Positions 1 through 8,192 of a DNA stretch of 42,744 nucleotides are shown here, one piece after another. Each line of letters begins with the position of its first letter. Position 1 is the stretch's first letter. Both the position numbers and the translations under genes were made by a program. The DNA lies in the NCBI GenBank assembly GCA_018969715.1, contig JAGWXT010000017.1, positions 1 through 42,744 of the forward strand. Reading direction: 5' to 3'. The notes beneath the pieces were generated by a model. It was not told where the DNA came from and ran no database searches. It saw nothing but the letters and a program-made list of their open reading frames with translations. The DNA is from Actinomycetales bacterium. GTDB taxonomy: Bacteria; Actinomycetota; Actinomycetes; S36-B12; UBA5976.

Positions 1-290
1 CAAAGGACCACGATGTCTGAGTTGTGGATCACGAACTGGCGGTAGTGGGACGAGTCCCGCACCGCCTCATCGAAAGCGAGCTCCCCGTCGGTGCCGAACA
101 TGGGCAGCATCTGGGTACCGCCGTTTCGAGTCTTGCGCGAGCGCACGTACTTGACATGCCGGCACGTGTGTCCTCCGTCGTCCCACGGGCAGGTGCAGCG
201 CAGGTCGCCCGTCCTCGAGTGTTCCTGCACCTCGTAGACGGCGAGTCGCTTCGCGGGAAGGAACAACTGCACGATGCGCCAGTCGGACAT
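1..290 (-). CDS. SWIM zinc-finger protein, 3' end cut by the window edge
   Basis: The reading frame runs from ATG (complement of 288-290) leftward and is still open at base 1, so only the first 96 residues are visible. Around residues 32-45 it has CTCPWDDGGHTCRH, which fits the SWIM zinc-finger pattern CxC-x(6-25)-CxH. The sequence begins MSDWRIVQLFLPAKRLAVYE. SWIM domains bind zinc and mediate DNA or protein contacts in unrelated enzymes. The partner domain, if any, would lie outside the window. There is no clear ribosome-binding site and no close -10 box. Similar short SWIM proteins occur in phages and plasmids, which would suit the accessory region that follows, but that is inference. Confidence 0.6.
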   Translation of the reverse strand, partial: MSDWRIVQLFLPAKRLAVYEVQEHSRTGDLRCTCPWDDGGHTCRHVKYVRSRKTRNGGTQMLPMFGTDGELAFDEAVRDSSHYRQFVIHNSDIVVL

Positions 291-1439
291 ATTGCGGCTC
301 GCTTTCGCTGTCGTCGGTGTGGGTTCGGGGTTCGGGTCAGCGGCGGTCAGGTGGCGTTTGCAGCGGCGGCGCGGCGCGTAGCCGCTCGCGGCGACTGCCG
401 CCGACATCGCGAACGTTGTCGACGCTCTCGAGCGCAGCTGCCACAGCCCACGAACCCAGGCGGGGGCCAACGCGGATGATGCCGAGGGGGCTGACGATGA
501 GGCGGCCAGCCATCGCAACAGATGAGGGGATGCGCGGGAGCGGCGGGGTGGGCTGGTTCAGGAAAGAGATCCTTCGTTTGGCACAGACACTCGACGTCGA
601 TGACGTGCCAGAGAGGGCATTACCGGGCGGCGCGGTAGGGCTTGGGGGTTTACGAGGCAAGACGCTGGCGCAATTATACACTCTTGCACTCGCAGAGCGT
701 CGTGTTCCTGTTTGCGAGGTGATACGGATTCCTCATGCGATCGCACAGGTCAACGAAGTTCCAGGTGCTTTGCGTCCACGATTGCCCGTATGGGGGTGCC
801 AGTTCCAGATGCGGCGTCGACGTCCCGGCCTCGCTCGCGGAGTTCAGCGCGGTCCCGGGATCATCACGACGTGCAGCGTCACCGAGTACCCGAGGCGTTA
901 CCGGTTGCTGCCGTGAATGCTTGGAATGCCGCCGTGACATCGGGAGCCTTGGCGGTGAAGCGTCGAAATCCTCGGTTGGGCGTTCGGAGATGCCATGGGC
1001 GGCCTGATCGGGGACGTACTCATGCTGCGCCGCGGCAACTGGTCCGGGACATGGAACGGATGTCGCCGACGCTGCTCGACTCCGGTTTCGAGAGGGTGCT
1101 TCCCGCAACGAAAGGCACTGGCCTGGCGCAGGGCGAGCGTGTGAGGTCGATCTTGACGCGTGTGCCCGAGGCCTTTGACGCTGCTTCAAGTGAGGTGGCC
1201 CGAGAATCCGGTCTGCCTGTGGATTTGGACTGGGCGGCCGCATTCAGCCCACCCGCCCTCGGAATCGAGACCGGTGTCGATGGCGCACCGGGGCAAGTGC
1301 GCCTGCCCGGGATGCTCCGGGGTATGCACCAACTCCTGGGGTACGGCAGCGTGGGCCTGTCCTTCGAGCGCAGCGGACGGGTCCTCGCCGACGCACGGTG
1401 TCAAGCAGATTTCTGCTTACTACCTGTTAATCTGCCAGC
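291..1439. other. 1.15 kb with no recognisable gene
   Basis: Reading frames are open on both strands (the longest plus-strand one spans 712-1443), but none gives a protein I recognise and none has a convincing start signal. Composition is less GC-biased than in the core genes. The stretch looks like degraded or non-coding accessory DNA between the SWIM gene and vapB. Confidence 0.4.
1428..1433 (+). promoter_or_regulatory. -10 box for leaderless vapB
   Basis: TAATCT lies 6 nt before the vapB ATG at 1440, and no Shine-Dalgarno sequence is present. This fits transcription starting at the ATG itself. Confidence 0.55.
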
Positions 1440-1697
1440 ATGAGAACGACGCTCAACATTGAGGATTCGCTGTATCGGCTGGCGAAATCCACGGCCGCCC
1501 AGCGGGGCTGCTCTGTGACCTCCCTCATTGAGGAGTCACTGAGAGTGGCGCTCCAGTCAGCGCCCGTGAGCGAGCGATTGCCCCCGCTGTTCGTCTCTCG
1601 CCAGGCTCCGGGCCTGGTCGCCGATGTCGATCTCTCCGACAACAGCGCCGTTCGCGACCTGCTCGACGAGGCCGACGGTCGCAATGCTCTGCCTTGA
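1440..1697 (+). CDS. vapB: VapB-type antitoxin
   Basis: 85-residue protein that pairs with the following PIN-domain toxin. Residues 1-40 (beginning MRTTLNIEDSLYRLAKSTAA) match the ribbon-helix-helix DNA-binding fold of VapB antitoxins. The acidic C-terminal half (DVDLSDNSAVRDLLDEADG) would be the toxin-wrapping tail. The gene overlaps vapC by 14 nt, the usual coupled arrangement. Such antitoxins neutralise the toxin and repress their own promoter. The ATG is favoured by the TAATCT box directly upstream. The pair looks intact. Confidence 0.85.
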   Translation: MRTTLNIEDSLYRLAKSTAAQRGCSVTSLIEESLRVALQSAPVSERLPPLFVSRQAPGLVADVDLSDNSAVRDLLDEADGRNALP

Positions 1698-2115
1698 CGT
1701 CAATGTGCTCGTGTACGCCGTACGACCTGACACTTCGCTCCATTCAGCAGCGCGGACAGCCGTCGATGCCATGCGGAGCGGGATTGAACCGGTGGCACTG
1801 CTCCCGGAAGTGGCCGTCGGGTTCCTGCGGGTAGTCACGAATGGACGAATTTTCGCGGCCCCGGAGACCTTGGACGACGCAGTCGAGGCACTGCAGAGCG
1901 TGCTTGCATCACGCGTGATTCGAATGACCGAGGCTGGCCCTGGCCGATGGTCGATATTCGAAGACCTCGTGCGGGGACAGGGATTCGTCGGCGGCGACCT
2001 CCATGATGCTCTGCTCGCCAGCGCCTGCATTGACATGAGGGCGACCTTGGTGACCGCCGACCAAGGCTTTGCTCGATTCAAAGCCCTGGACGTCCGCCTC
2101 ATTGACAGCGAATGA
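1684..2115 (+). CDS. vapC: VapC PIN-domain ribonuclease toxin
   Basis: 143 residues from the ATG at 1684, which overlaps the vapB stop region. A longer in-frame start at 1624 lies inside vapB and gives an unrelated N-terminus. PIN-domain acidic residues are visible: LDVNVLVY near the start, PEVAVGFLRV in the middle, GGDLHDALLA, and TADQGFARF near the end. VapC toxins are Mg-dependent endoribonucleases that cut tRNA or rRNA when the antitoxin is degraded. Length and motifs are normal, so the toxin is probably functional. Its RNA target cannot be predicted from sequence. Confidence 0.88.
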   Translation: MLCLDVNVLVYAVRPDTSLHSAARTAVDAMRSGIEPVALLPEVAVGFLRVVTNGRIFAAPETLDDAVEALQSVLASRVIRMTEAGPGRWSIFEDLVRGQGFVGGDLHDALLASACIDMRATLVTADQGFARFKALDVRLIDSE

Positions 2116-2283
2116 CACATGAACGTGCGCTCACCGCGATGGGGGGCGGCGTACTGCGGGGCCAACCTCCCGAGCCCGCGCCGTTGCCCGCCTGTTCACC
2201 GCTGGCATCTATCCTCGCCGCGGTTCCGCGGCACCTCCGAGCAGTTGCGGGGCAGGTGAGGCTCGACCTATCCCGCGCTCACA

Positions 2284-3912
2284 TCAGGCGCCGGTTCGTT
2301 CGACATCCTCAAGACTCAGCCGGAGCCGTCGGGTGCTTGACCGAGCATGAGCGCCAGCCTGCGTGGGCTCGGGTGGACGGTTTCGGTGATGTGAGGTCAC
2401 GGCCTGATAGGCCGCGGTGACGGCGCAGAGTCGATCCTCCGCGTAGGGCCGTGTCGCCAGCAACCCACCAACGGGCAGCATTGTTGCTGCATCGTCATCC
2501 ATGGCCATACCGATGGGAAAGGCGACCAACGGAAATCCGACGATATCGAAGGCGTCTGCCCGCTCAGCCGCAAACACATCACAGGCGGTGAAGACCTGGT
2601 CCAGTGCCATCTCGGCAAGCAGCAGTCTAGCCCGCTGACCGCGCACGTACTCATCACCGCTGACGAACAGGCCCTGCATCCAGGTGGTCAAGGACACGCC
2701 GAACAGTTTCAAGTCCGAACGCAGATACTCAAGAAATTGCTCACTTCGCTCGGGAAGACGCACGCTGTTGAATGCGTATCCGGAGAGCAGGGCCCACGCA
2801 TCAGGTAGACGGATTTCGACGATGTCGATGCCCAGGTTGGACATTGTGTTGAGCATGGTGCGGCGCAATGCACTGACGGACTCGTCCCCAGTCAAGTAGT
2901 CCGTAGGTACGCCCAATCTGGTGGACCAGCGGATGGTCACGCGGCCCTTACGACGAACTGGCGTCGCCGCTTTCACCAGATCCGGCACCTCCGGCAACCC
3001 GAGCGTGCGAAGGTCATGCGGGTCCGGGCCCGCCATCGACTGCAGCATGATCGCGGCGTCCTTGATGTCGCGCGCCAATGGCCCCGGATGATCCCGCGTG
3101 TAGCTCAATGGGATGACCCCGAAGAGCGAACAACGACCCATGGTCGGCTTCAAACCGGTCAACCCCTGCACCTGCGCAGGAATGGTGATGGAGCCGCCCG
3201 TTTGCGTTCCGATGCCCACAGTGGCCATCCGGCCCGCCACGGCAGTCGCTGAGCCAGTCGAGGAACCACCCGGGTAGACCGCCGGGTTCTGCGGTGTCCA
3301 GGCATTGACAGTGGTGATCGCGCCGTCCGGCGTCGTGGCACGAGTTGTTGCCAATGGCCCCATCTGGGTCTTGCCCAGCACGATGCCGCCGGATCGCTGC
3401 AAACGCGCCACCACGGTGGCGTCGAAGGTTGGCACGAAATCCCGATAGATGAAGCTGTTGGCCGTCGTCAGCACGCCATTGGTGAAGAAGTTGTCCTTCA
3501 CCGCGATGGGTATGCCCGTTAAGGCAGGTGAGTCCGGGCCGACCCGCAATCGTCGAGCCCGCTGAATAGCGCGCTCTGCCAGCACTGTGTTCCAGGCCTG
3601 GTACGTGGCACCGAATCTGGCGATGCGCTCCAGAAACCGCTCAACAAGGTCAACCGGAGTCAAGGATCCTTCCCGCATACGCGTTGCAGCCTGAGCGATA
3701 GTCAGATCAAGCAGATCGATGTCGCGGTCAGCGGGCTCCTGCAGATAGAGATCAACAACCGGCCTGGTCAGCGGACCTGCTGCAGCGCCAACCGGCACAC
3801 TGGCCAATCCCCAGGCTGCCGCCGAGGCCAGGACTAGGCGCTGCAGGAATGCCCGCCGGTCGAATCCTGTGCTTGCAGGTGCCTGATCGGATCCCTCAAT
3901 CAGCCCGGTCAT
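2284..3912 (-). CDS. Tat-exported amidase-signature hydrolase
   Basis: 542 residues. The N-terminus carries a twin-arginine signal (DRRAFLQR at about residues 18-25) followed by an Ala-rich hydrophobic stretch to about residue 46, so the protein should be exported folded. The amidase-signature core has the catalytic Lys in GIPIAVKDNFF (K139), the cis-Ser motif GGSSTGS (about 215-221) and the nucleophile in GTQTGGSITIP (S241). Family members hydrolyse amides of varied substrates; the substrate here is unknown. This is a stand-alone paralogue and not the GatA subunit, which is encoded at 34,043-35,572. Export and the extended C-terminus distinguish it. It converges with vapC. Confidence 0.85.
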   Translation of the reverse strand: MTGLIEGSDQAPASTGFDRRAFLQRLVLASAAAWGLASVPVGAAAGPLTRPVVDLYLQEPADRDIDLLDLTIAQAATRMREGSLTPVDLVERFLERIARFGATYQAWNTVLAERAIQRARRLRVGPDSPALTGIPIAVKDNFFTNGVLTTANSFIYRDFVPTFDATVVARLQRSGGIVLGKTQMGPLATTRATTPDGAITTVNAWTPQNPAVYPGGSSTGSATAVAGRMATVGIGTQTGGSITIPAQVQGLTGLKPTMGRCSLFGVIPLSYTRDHPGPLARDIKDAAIMLQSMAGPDPHDLRTLGLPEVPDLVKAATPVRRKGRVTIRWSTRLGVPTDYLTGDESVSALRRTMLNTMSNLGIDIVEIRLPDAWALLSGYAFNSVRLPERSEQFLEYLRSDLKLFGVSLTTWMQGLFVSGDEYVRGQRARLLLAEMALDQVFTACDVFAAERADAFDIVGFPLVAFPIGMAMDDDAATMLPVGGLLATRPYAEDRLCAVTAAYQAVTSHHRNRPPEPTQAGAHARSSTRRLRLSLEDVERTGA

Positions 3913-4045
3913 CGATCACTTTGAGGCTTCGTGTAACCCGAAGTCGGAGAGGTCCGCGTCCACTGGCCAAGTTGCGCAGGGTACAACGCCGGAAGGTGCA
4001 CCTGGTCATCCATGGCAAAGACACTTATCGCGGGCGGGACACGCC

Positions 4046-4455
4046 TCAAGAACTCACGCAACGACGCGAGGATGCGTACCTGATCGGCCGGCGCCTCAGA
4101 GGGGAATCGCCGTCGAGGTGTTCCTGCGGCAAGGCAGTGAAACGGAAGGAGGCCTGCCCTGGATCTCGAGTGAGTACCCCGATCAGATCGAAGCGGTCAT
4201 GCGGCCACTTGCCCGGAAGATCACTGGCATTGTCAATTGGGAAGGCCTTGACCAAATCGACCATGGACCCATGGTGCCAGACAATGAGCGCCGGACGCGA
4301 ATCGCCGAGCACCGAGGCAGCCAACTGGGCGACTTGGTCGTGCTCAAATCTTGGTCGTGCTCAAATAACGAATCCACGTTGAAACCAAGGCGACCGGCCA
4401 ACCGCGACGCGGTATTGAAGTCCAGCTCCAACAAGGCAGACTGATCCATAGCCAT
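4046..4455 (-). pseudogene. Histidine-phosphatase-like gene remnant, frameshifted by a 17-bp duplication
   Basis: Two minus-strand frames together encode a protein resembling the C-terminal half of phosphoglycerate-mutase-type histidine phosphatases: an Arg/Gly segment ending VDSLFEHDQ, then ALIVWHHGSMVDLVKAFP, then KWPHDRFDLIGVLTRDPGQ and FTALPQEHLDGDS. The frame switches exactly at a perfect 17-bp tandem duplication (4333-4349 and 4350-4366). Removing one copy joins FEHDQ directly to VAQLAASVLGDS in one frame. The N-terminal RHG active-site region is absent, so even without the duplication this is a 5'-truncated fragment. Family assignment rests on remembered motifs and is moderate. Confidence 0.65.
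4333..4366. repeat. 17-bp perfect tandem duplication
   Basis: CTTGGTCGTGCTCAAAT occurs twice back to back. 17 is not a multiple of 3, so it breaks the phosphatase-like frame on the minus strand. Confidence 0.97.
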
Positions 4456-4479
4456 CCTGCAAAGTCCTTCCGTGAGTAG

Positions 4480-4631
4480 TTGCGGTGCGGCGCAGCCGGA
4501 CGAGGTGCCCGACCTTCAGGAACGGGATGCGGCGTTCGCGGATGAGCCGGCGTACGAAGTGTTCGGTGATGTTTGGGTAGTTCGGTGATGTTTGGGTAGT
4601 CGGCGGCGGACATGAGAACGTTGGAACCCAT
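4480..4631 (-). pseudogene. Excisionase-type helix-turn-helix remnant, frameshifted by a 19-bp duplication
   Basis: On the minus strand one frame gives MSAADYPNITE (ATG at 4613; an upstream ATG is at 4631). A second frame continues FVRRLIRERRIPFLKVGHLV, the typical MerR/excisionase-family winged-helix segment (xRRLIxERRIPFxKVGxxVR). The switch falls on a perfect 19-bp tandem duplication at 4562-4599; deleting one copy restores NITEHFVRRLIRERR in one frame. The C-terminus then runs out of similarity at about 4480-4490, where it abuts the phosphatase remnant. Such proteins usually direct excision of integrated elements, so this is a hint of a lost mobile element. Confidence 0.6.
4562..4599. repeat. 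19-bp perfect tandem duplication
   Basis: TTCGGTGATGTTTGGGTAG occurs twice in direct contact (4562-4580 and 4581-4599). Its length of 19 shifts the excisionase-like frame by one. Confidence 0.97.
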
Positions 4632-4670
4632 GCCCCTCGACTCAGGCCCTTCGCACCTGCCCAGTGCTGA

Positions 4671-5798
4671 TCAGGCGGCGGCAGGGAGCGCCACCCGGTC
4701 GCCGAAGCGGGGGATCGCGCGGGCGACGACCGCGCCGATGACGGCGGCGGGCACGAGAGTCCAGGTGCCCATGAGGGCGCCGATGACGATGCCGAGCAGG
4801 ATCGCCGCCCACCACGGCATCCTCGCGGTGGCGATGGTTGCGGCGACGACGCCGACGACGATCGCGGCCTGCGCATTCGGACCGGCCGGAAGCGTGAGGC
4901 TTGCGAGCAGGCCGACCGCGGCGCCGATGAACATCGCCGGGAAGAACGCGCCGCCGCGGAAGCCGGCACCCAGTGACACGGCGTAGGCGATGGTCTTGAA
5001 GAAGATGATCGCGATGAGCGCCGAGACAGACGTGAGGGTCGGGAGGTCGGCGATCAACTCCTCACCCGAGGTCACGACGTAGCCGACCGGCTCGCCGGTG
5101 ATCGCCTGCATGAGCAGCGCGCAGACGGCGACGACGGTGCCGGCGCCGACGAGGACGATCAGCCTGGGCTGGCCGCCCGCGGTGCGGGCGATGAGCGCGG
5201 CGATGACGCGAGCGATGGCGACGGCGACCGTGGCGATGATCGCGACCGGGATGGCCCAGGCCAACTGGGGAACCTCGATCGCCGTCGGCGCACCGCTCAC
5301 CGTCGCACTGCCGGTGAGGATCGGGCCGACGACGATCGCAAGGATCGCGCCGAGGGCACCCAGGCCGATCACCTTCGTCTGGTCCTTCACGTCCTCGATC
5401 TTGAATCGACTGGCGAGGACGGTGCCTACCATGGAGCCGGTTGCGACGAGCGCGACCTCGGGGCCGAGCACCGCACCCCCCCACAGGGTCACGAGGATCG
5501 CGAGGATCACGCCGACGTACTGCTTCGGCGTCACCGGGCTCACCGTGATCCCACCGATCGGCTCGTGGCCCGCATCGCCGGCATACCGGCGGATCACGTA
5601 CACCAGGGCGCCGGCGGCAATGAGCATGCCGAGGACGTACCAAGCCGGCGCCCTCCCCCACTGCTCGGGCAGCGTAATCCACAGCGCCTCGATGCCGAGG
5701 TTCACAATGTGCAGGACGATCACGCCCAGGATGAGGCCGACGATGACCGCGAGGATGCCGGCGGGCAGGGGCGTGCGCTGCGCGGTCCCGTGAGCCAT
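4671..5798 (-). CDS. CLC-family chloride channel/transporter-like membrane protein
   Basis: 375 residues with about ten hydrophobic segments. Two CLC signatures are present: GGAVLGPEVAL (about 106-116), the position of the gating-glutamate loop but in the divergent GPE form instead of GREGP, and GFRGGAFFPAMFIGA (about 279-293), matching the GxFxP ion-binding motif. It is shorter than classical CLC proteins (about 440 residues or more) and lacks CBS domains. It probably moves chloride or another small anion across the cytoplasmic membrane; channel versus antiporter cannot be told. A TAGGTT box lies 6 nt before the ATG, supporting this start and a leaderless mRNA. Confidence 0.8.
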   Translation of the reverse strand: MAHGTAQRTPLPAGILAVIVGLILGVIVLHIVNLGIEALWITLPEQWGRAPAWYVLGMLIAAGALVYVIRRYAGDAGHEPIGGITVSPVTPKQYVGVILAILVTLWGGAVLGPEVALVATGSMVGTVLASRFKIEDVKDQTKVIGLGALGAILAIVVGPILTGSATVSGAPTAIEVPQLAWAIPVAIIATVAVAIARVIAALIARTAGGQPRLIVLVGAGTVVAVCALLMQAITGEPVGYVVTSGEELIADLPTLTSVSALIAIIFFKTIAYAVSLGAGFRGGAFFPAMFIGAAVGLLASLTLPAGPNAQAAIVVGVVAATIATARMPWWAAILLGIVIGALMGTWTLVPAAVIGAVVARAIPRFGDRVALPAAA

Positions 5799-5804
5799 GG
5801 CCCG

Positions 5805-5810
5805 AACCTA
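5805..5810 (-). promoter_or_regulatory. -10 box for the leaderless CLC gene
   Basis: On the minus strand TAGGTT sits 6 nt upstream of the ATG at 5798. No Shine-Dalgarno sequence is seen. Confidence 0.55.
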
Positions 5811-5887
5811 GGGGGTAGCCCCCTGCGGCCGTGACCCCGGGACTCGCGGGAGTGCGTGCACGAGCGCCGCCACCGACGGCACGAGCG

Positions 5888-7312
5888 CTAGGGCCTGATG
5901 GTGACGGGCTTGGCGGTCGCGCCCAGCTGAATCAAGTTGGGTGCGTACGTCACCGACACCCTGCAACTGATCCGGGCGCCGACGTCGGCCTTGGTGGTGA
6001 CGTACGACGTGCGCTGCCTGCCGATCATCACCCGGTCATTGCGCAGCCACTGGTACCGCGTCTGAATGGCCGTCCACGTGCCTGCCTCACCCTTGGCGCA
6101 GGTCAGCGTGGAGCCGCTGGTGCCAGTCCCGGTGACCGTGGCCGACAGCAGGGTGCCGTACCCGCTCGGGATCCTGCCTATCGTGAGTGTCGGCACGTTG
6201 GACGGCGAACTGACGGTGTTCCCGGAGTTGACCATGCCGATGTACCAGATGCTGCCATCCGGCCCGGTGGCCACGGAAAAGGGGAGGAAGTTCGGAGCCG
6301 GCAGTGGCACCTGGGTGACGGTCCCGGGAGTCTTGGCACCGGGAACCACGAGGCGTCCCAGTGCATTGGCACCCGGTTCGTTGAACCAGAGGGTATTGGC
6401 GGGTCCTTGCGCGATGAGCGTTGGGCCTGCGCCCGCGGGTAGTGGGTAGTTCGTGACGGCTCCGGTTGACGTCATACCGCTGATCACGCTGTCCGCGTTC
6501 CGAGTGACGTAGATGCTCCCATTCGCACCAGTGGTCAGCGATCCAATCGTTGGCGTGGAACCGTCTAGTGAGGGAGGGGTGGTTGTGGTGATCGGGATCG
6601 TCGTTACTTGACCAGCCATGGTGATCCGGCCAATGAGGTTTGACATGGGAATGGTGAACCAGAGACTGTCCAATGGCCCGGCCGTGATCGAGTAGCCATT
6701 CATCGTGCCGGTCGAGCTGACCACGATTGACGTGGAGCCCGCAACGGGAATGGGGAACAGGGTCACTACGCCATCCGTTGTGATGCGCCCGATCGCGTTC
6801 GCGGAGTCCAAGGTGAACCAGAGGTTTCCATCAACGCCGGCGGTGATGCCGTAGGGGTTGGCCTTGGGCAGAGGTACCAAGTACAAGGTCACCACCCCCA
6901 GCGGAGTGACCTTTCCGATGACGTTGTCGTAGAACCCGGTGAACCACATGTTGCCATCGGGCCCGGCGGTCAACTCAAACAGGCCGGACCCCATGGACTG
7001 GCTCGGTACGGTCGGTATCGGAAAGTACTTCACCGCACCCTTGGGGGTGATGACTCCGATGGAATTGTTCGCGTTGTTTGTGAACCACATGTTGCCGTCC
7101 GGTCCGGCAACGATGTCATTGCCACCATACCCGGCCGGACCAAGGTCGAATGACGTAGCGCCGCGGATGGGGGCCGCCGCCGCGCTGGGTGGCGCCGCCG
7201 CGCTCCCCTGCGCCAAGCTGGCCACCATGACCCCGGCGAGCAGGCTGACGAACAGCGGGCGCCTAACGAGATTGCCAACCCCCGCGACCCGACCCGTCGT
7301 TGCTGACCTCAC
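5888..7312 (-). CDS. Secreted Vgb-like beta-propeller protein with C-terminal Ig-like domain
   Basis: 474 residues from GTG at 7312, chosen because a GGGAAGG Shine-Dalgarno-like sequence lies about 9 nt upstream; an in-frame GTG at 7321 is too close to it. An Arg-containing N-region and hydrophobic stretch followed by AAAPPSAAAAP form a signal peptide. Repeats of the type AGPDGNMWFT...IGxITxxG recur roughly every 40-50 residues to about residue 380, the hallmark of virginiamycin-B-lyase-like (NHL/Vgb) propellers. The last 90 residues (TLTCAKGEAGTW, YQWLRND, ISCRVSVTY) look like the Ig-like module common on actinobacterial secreted proteins. No histidine occurs anywhere in the protein, so the catalytic histidines of true Vgb lyase are absent. 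A binding or structural role is more likely than streptogramin cleavage. Confidence 0.8.
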   Translation of the reverse strand: MRSATTGRVAGVGNLVRRPLFVSLLAGVMVASLAQGSAAAPPSAAAAPIRGATSFDLGPAGYGGNDIVAGPDGNMWFTNNANNSIGVITPKGAVKYFPIPTVPSQSMGSGLFELTAGPDGNMWFTGFYDNVIGKVTPLGVVTLYLVPLPKANPYGITAGVDGNLWFTLDSANAIGRITTDGVVTLFPIPVAGSTSIVVSSTGTMNGYSITAGPLDSLWFTIPMSNLIGRITMAGQVTTIPITTTTPPSLDGSTPTIGSLTTGANGSIYVTRNADSVISGMTSTGAVTNYPLPAGAGPTLIAQGPANTLWFNEPGANALGRLVVPGAKTPGTVTQVPLPAPNFLPFSVATGPDGSIWYIGMVNSGNTVSSPSNVPTLTIGRIPSGYGTLLSATVTGTGTSGSTLTCAKGEAGTWTAIQTRYQWLRNDRVMIGRQRTSYVTTKADVGARISCRVSVTYAPNLIQLGATAKPVTIRP

Positions 7313-7542
7313 CGGATCCACCTTCCCTCACGAGTTTCTCCGCTCGGCCTCAGTGACGCCGGGCTCACCCTAACCCGGCCCCGGCCGCGATGTGAGGTGC
7401 CCGGGGCTTCGCCGCTGCTGACAGATCCCACCGGGAAGGCCATGTCGACGTAGGCCAGCAGCCAGACGACGTTCGAGCTTGCATCCGGTGCATCTCGAAT
7501 GAGTTGCAGGGAGGAACCGGGAACGCGATCCAACTCGTCAGC

Positions 7543-7548
7543 TATCCT
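7543..7548 (+). promoter_or_regulatory. -10 box for the leaderless SxGS-repeat gene
   Basis: TATCCT lies 6 nt before the GTG at 7555. Confidence 0.5.
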
Positions 7549-7554
7549 CCACGC

Positions 7555-7815
7555 GTGAGTACCTCGCGTTGGAGCCTGCGATCGTCGAACTCAATCCTGT
7601 CGATCGGCTCCCGCAACTCCGTACTCTCCATCGGCTCGGTGGGCTCCGCCCTCTCCGTCGGGTCCATCGGATCCTTCGCAAGCATCCTCTCGATCGCATC
7701 CTTCGTGAGTTTCGCCAGCGTGATGTCCGCCGTGTCTGCCGGCGCGATCATGTCGTGGCGGATGAGGGGCCTTAGCCGCGGACGGCGGGGGTCGGCGAGG
7801 ACTACGCGGTCGTGA
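7555..7815 (+). CDS. Small SxGS-repeat protein of unknown function
   Basis: 86 residues from GTG at 7555. After MSTSRWSLRSSN the protein is built of five-residue steps in which Ser alternates with aliphatic residues and Gly: SILSIGS, SVLSIGSVGSALSVGS, IGSFASILSIAS, continuing to about residue 60, then a basic Arg-rich tail. The regular S-hydrophobic-x-S-x-G-S spacing suggests a small beta-solenoid or amphipathic repeat. Actinobacteria often encode short proteins of this look with no assigned function. It is transcribed divergently from the propeller gene. The opposite-strand frame (7542-7751) is a shadow. Confidence 0.6.
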   Translation: MSTSRWSLRSSNSILSIGSRNSVLSIGSVGSALSVGSIGSFASILSIASFVSFASVMSAVSAGAIMSWRMRGLSRGRRGSARTTRS

Positions 7816-8192
7816 CGGCTGGCCCTGTCGCACCCTGACGCCAGGACCTCAGCGTGGCTGGTGGCAGCGCAATAGTTCGCGAACGAATCGTCCGAGGACG
7901 CGACGGTGCCGAAATACGTGGCGTAGGTGCGACCCTTGAAGCCGACGCGACTTCCCCGCCTGACCTAACTGTGGTCATGTACTGACGTCGCTGAGTGCGT
8001 CCCGTGTAGATCGGGGGTTCCCTTGACAGTCTGCACGTGTTGCTCGCGGAGCGTGCCGCACCGATGCAACCAACCACCGATGCCGACCGCCGCAAGGTCT
8101 TCCGCGTCCCAGTTCACCCCGCAGGGGGACCGGTGGGTGGAACTCCCCGGCGCTCGGAGTCCGGGGTCGATCACCTCCAGTACGTTCGGCGC
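7816..8192. other. Intergenic, no gene recognised
   Basis: Minus-strand open frames in this stretch give no recognisable product and overlap the HNH gene antisense. The only supported element is the promoter box at 8181-8186. Confidence 0.4.
8181..8186 (+). promoter_or_regulatory. -10 box for the leaderless HNH gene
   Basis: TACGTT lies 6 nt before the GTG at 8193. It decides this start over an in-frame upstream start at 8037, whose extra residues look non-coding. Confidence 0.55.

Noticed and set aside
712-1443. 243-codon plus-strand frame before vapB
   Set aside because: No recognisable family and no start signal. It overlaps a long frame on the other strand and its first half has non-coding composition.
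2112-2420. Small plus-strand frame overlapping the vapC stop
   Set aside because: The overlap looks like translational coupling, but most of the frame is antisense to the amidase end and no family is recognised.
5888-7312. Virginiamycin B lyase resistance gene
   Set aside because: The propeller repeats fit, but the catalytic histidines cannot be present because the protein has no histidine.
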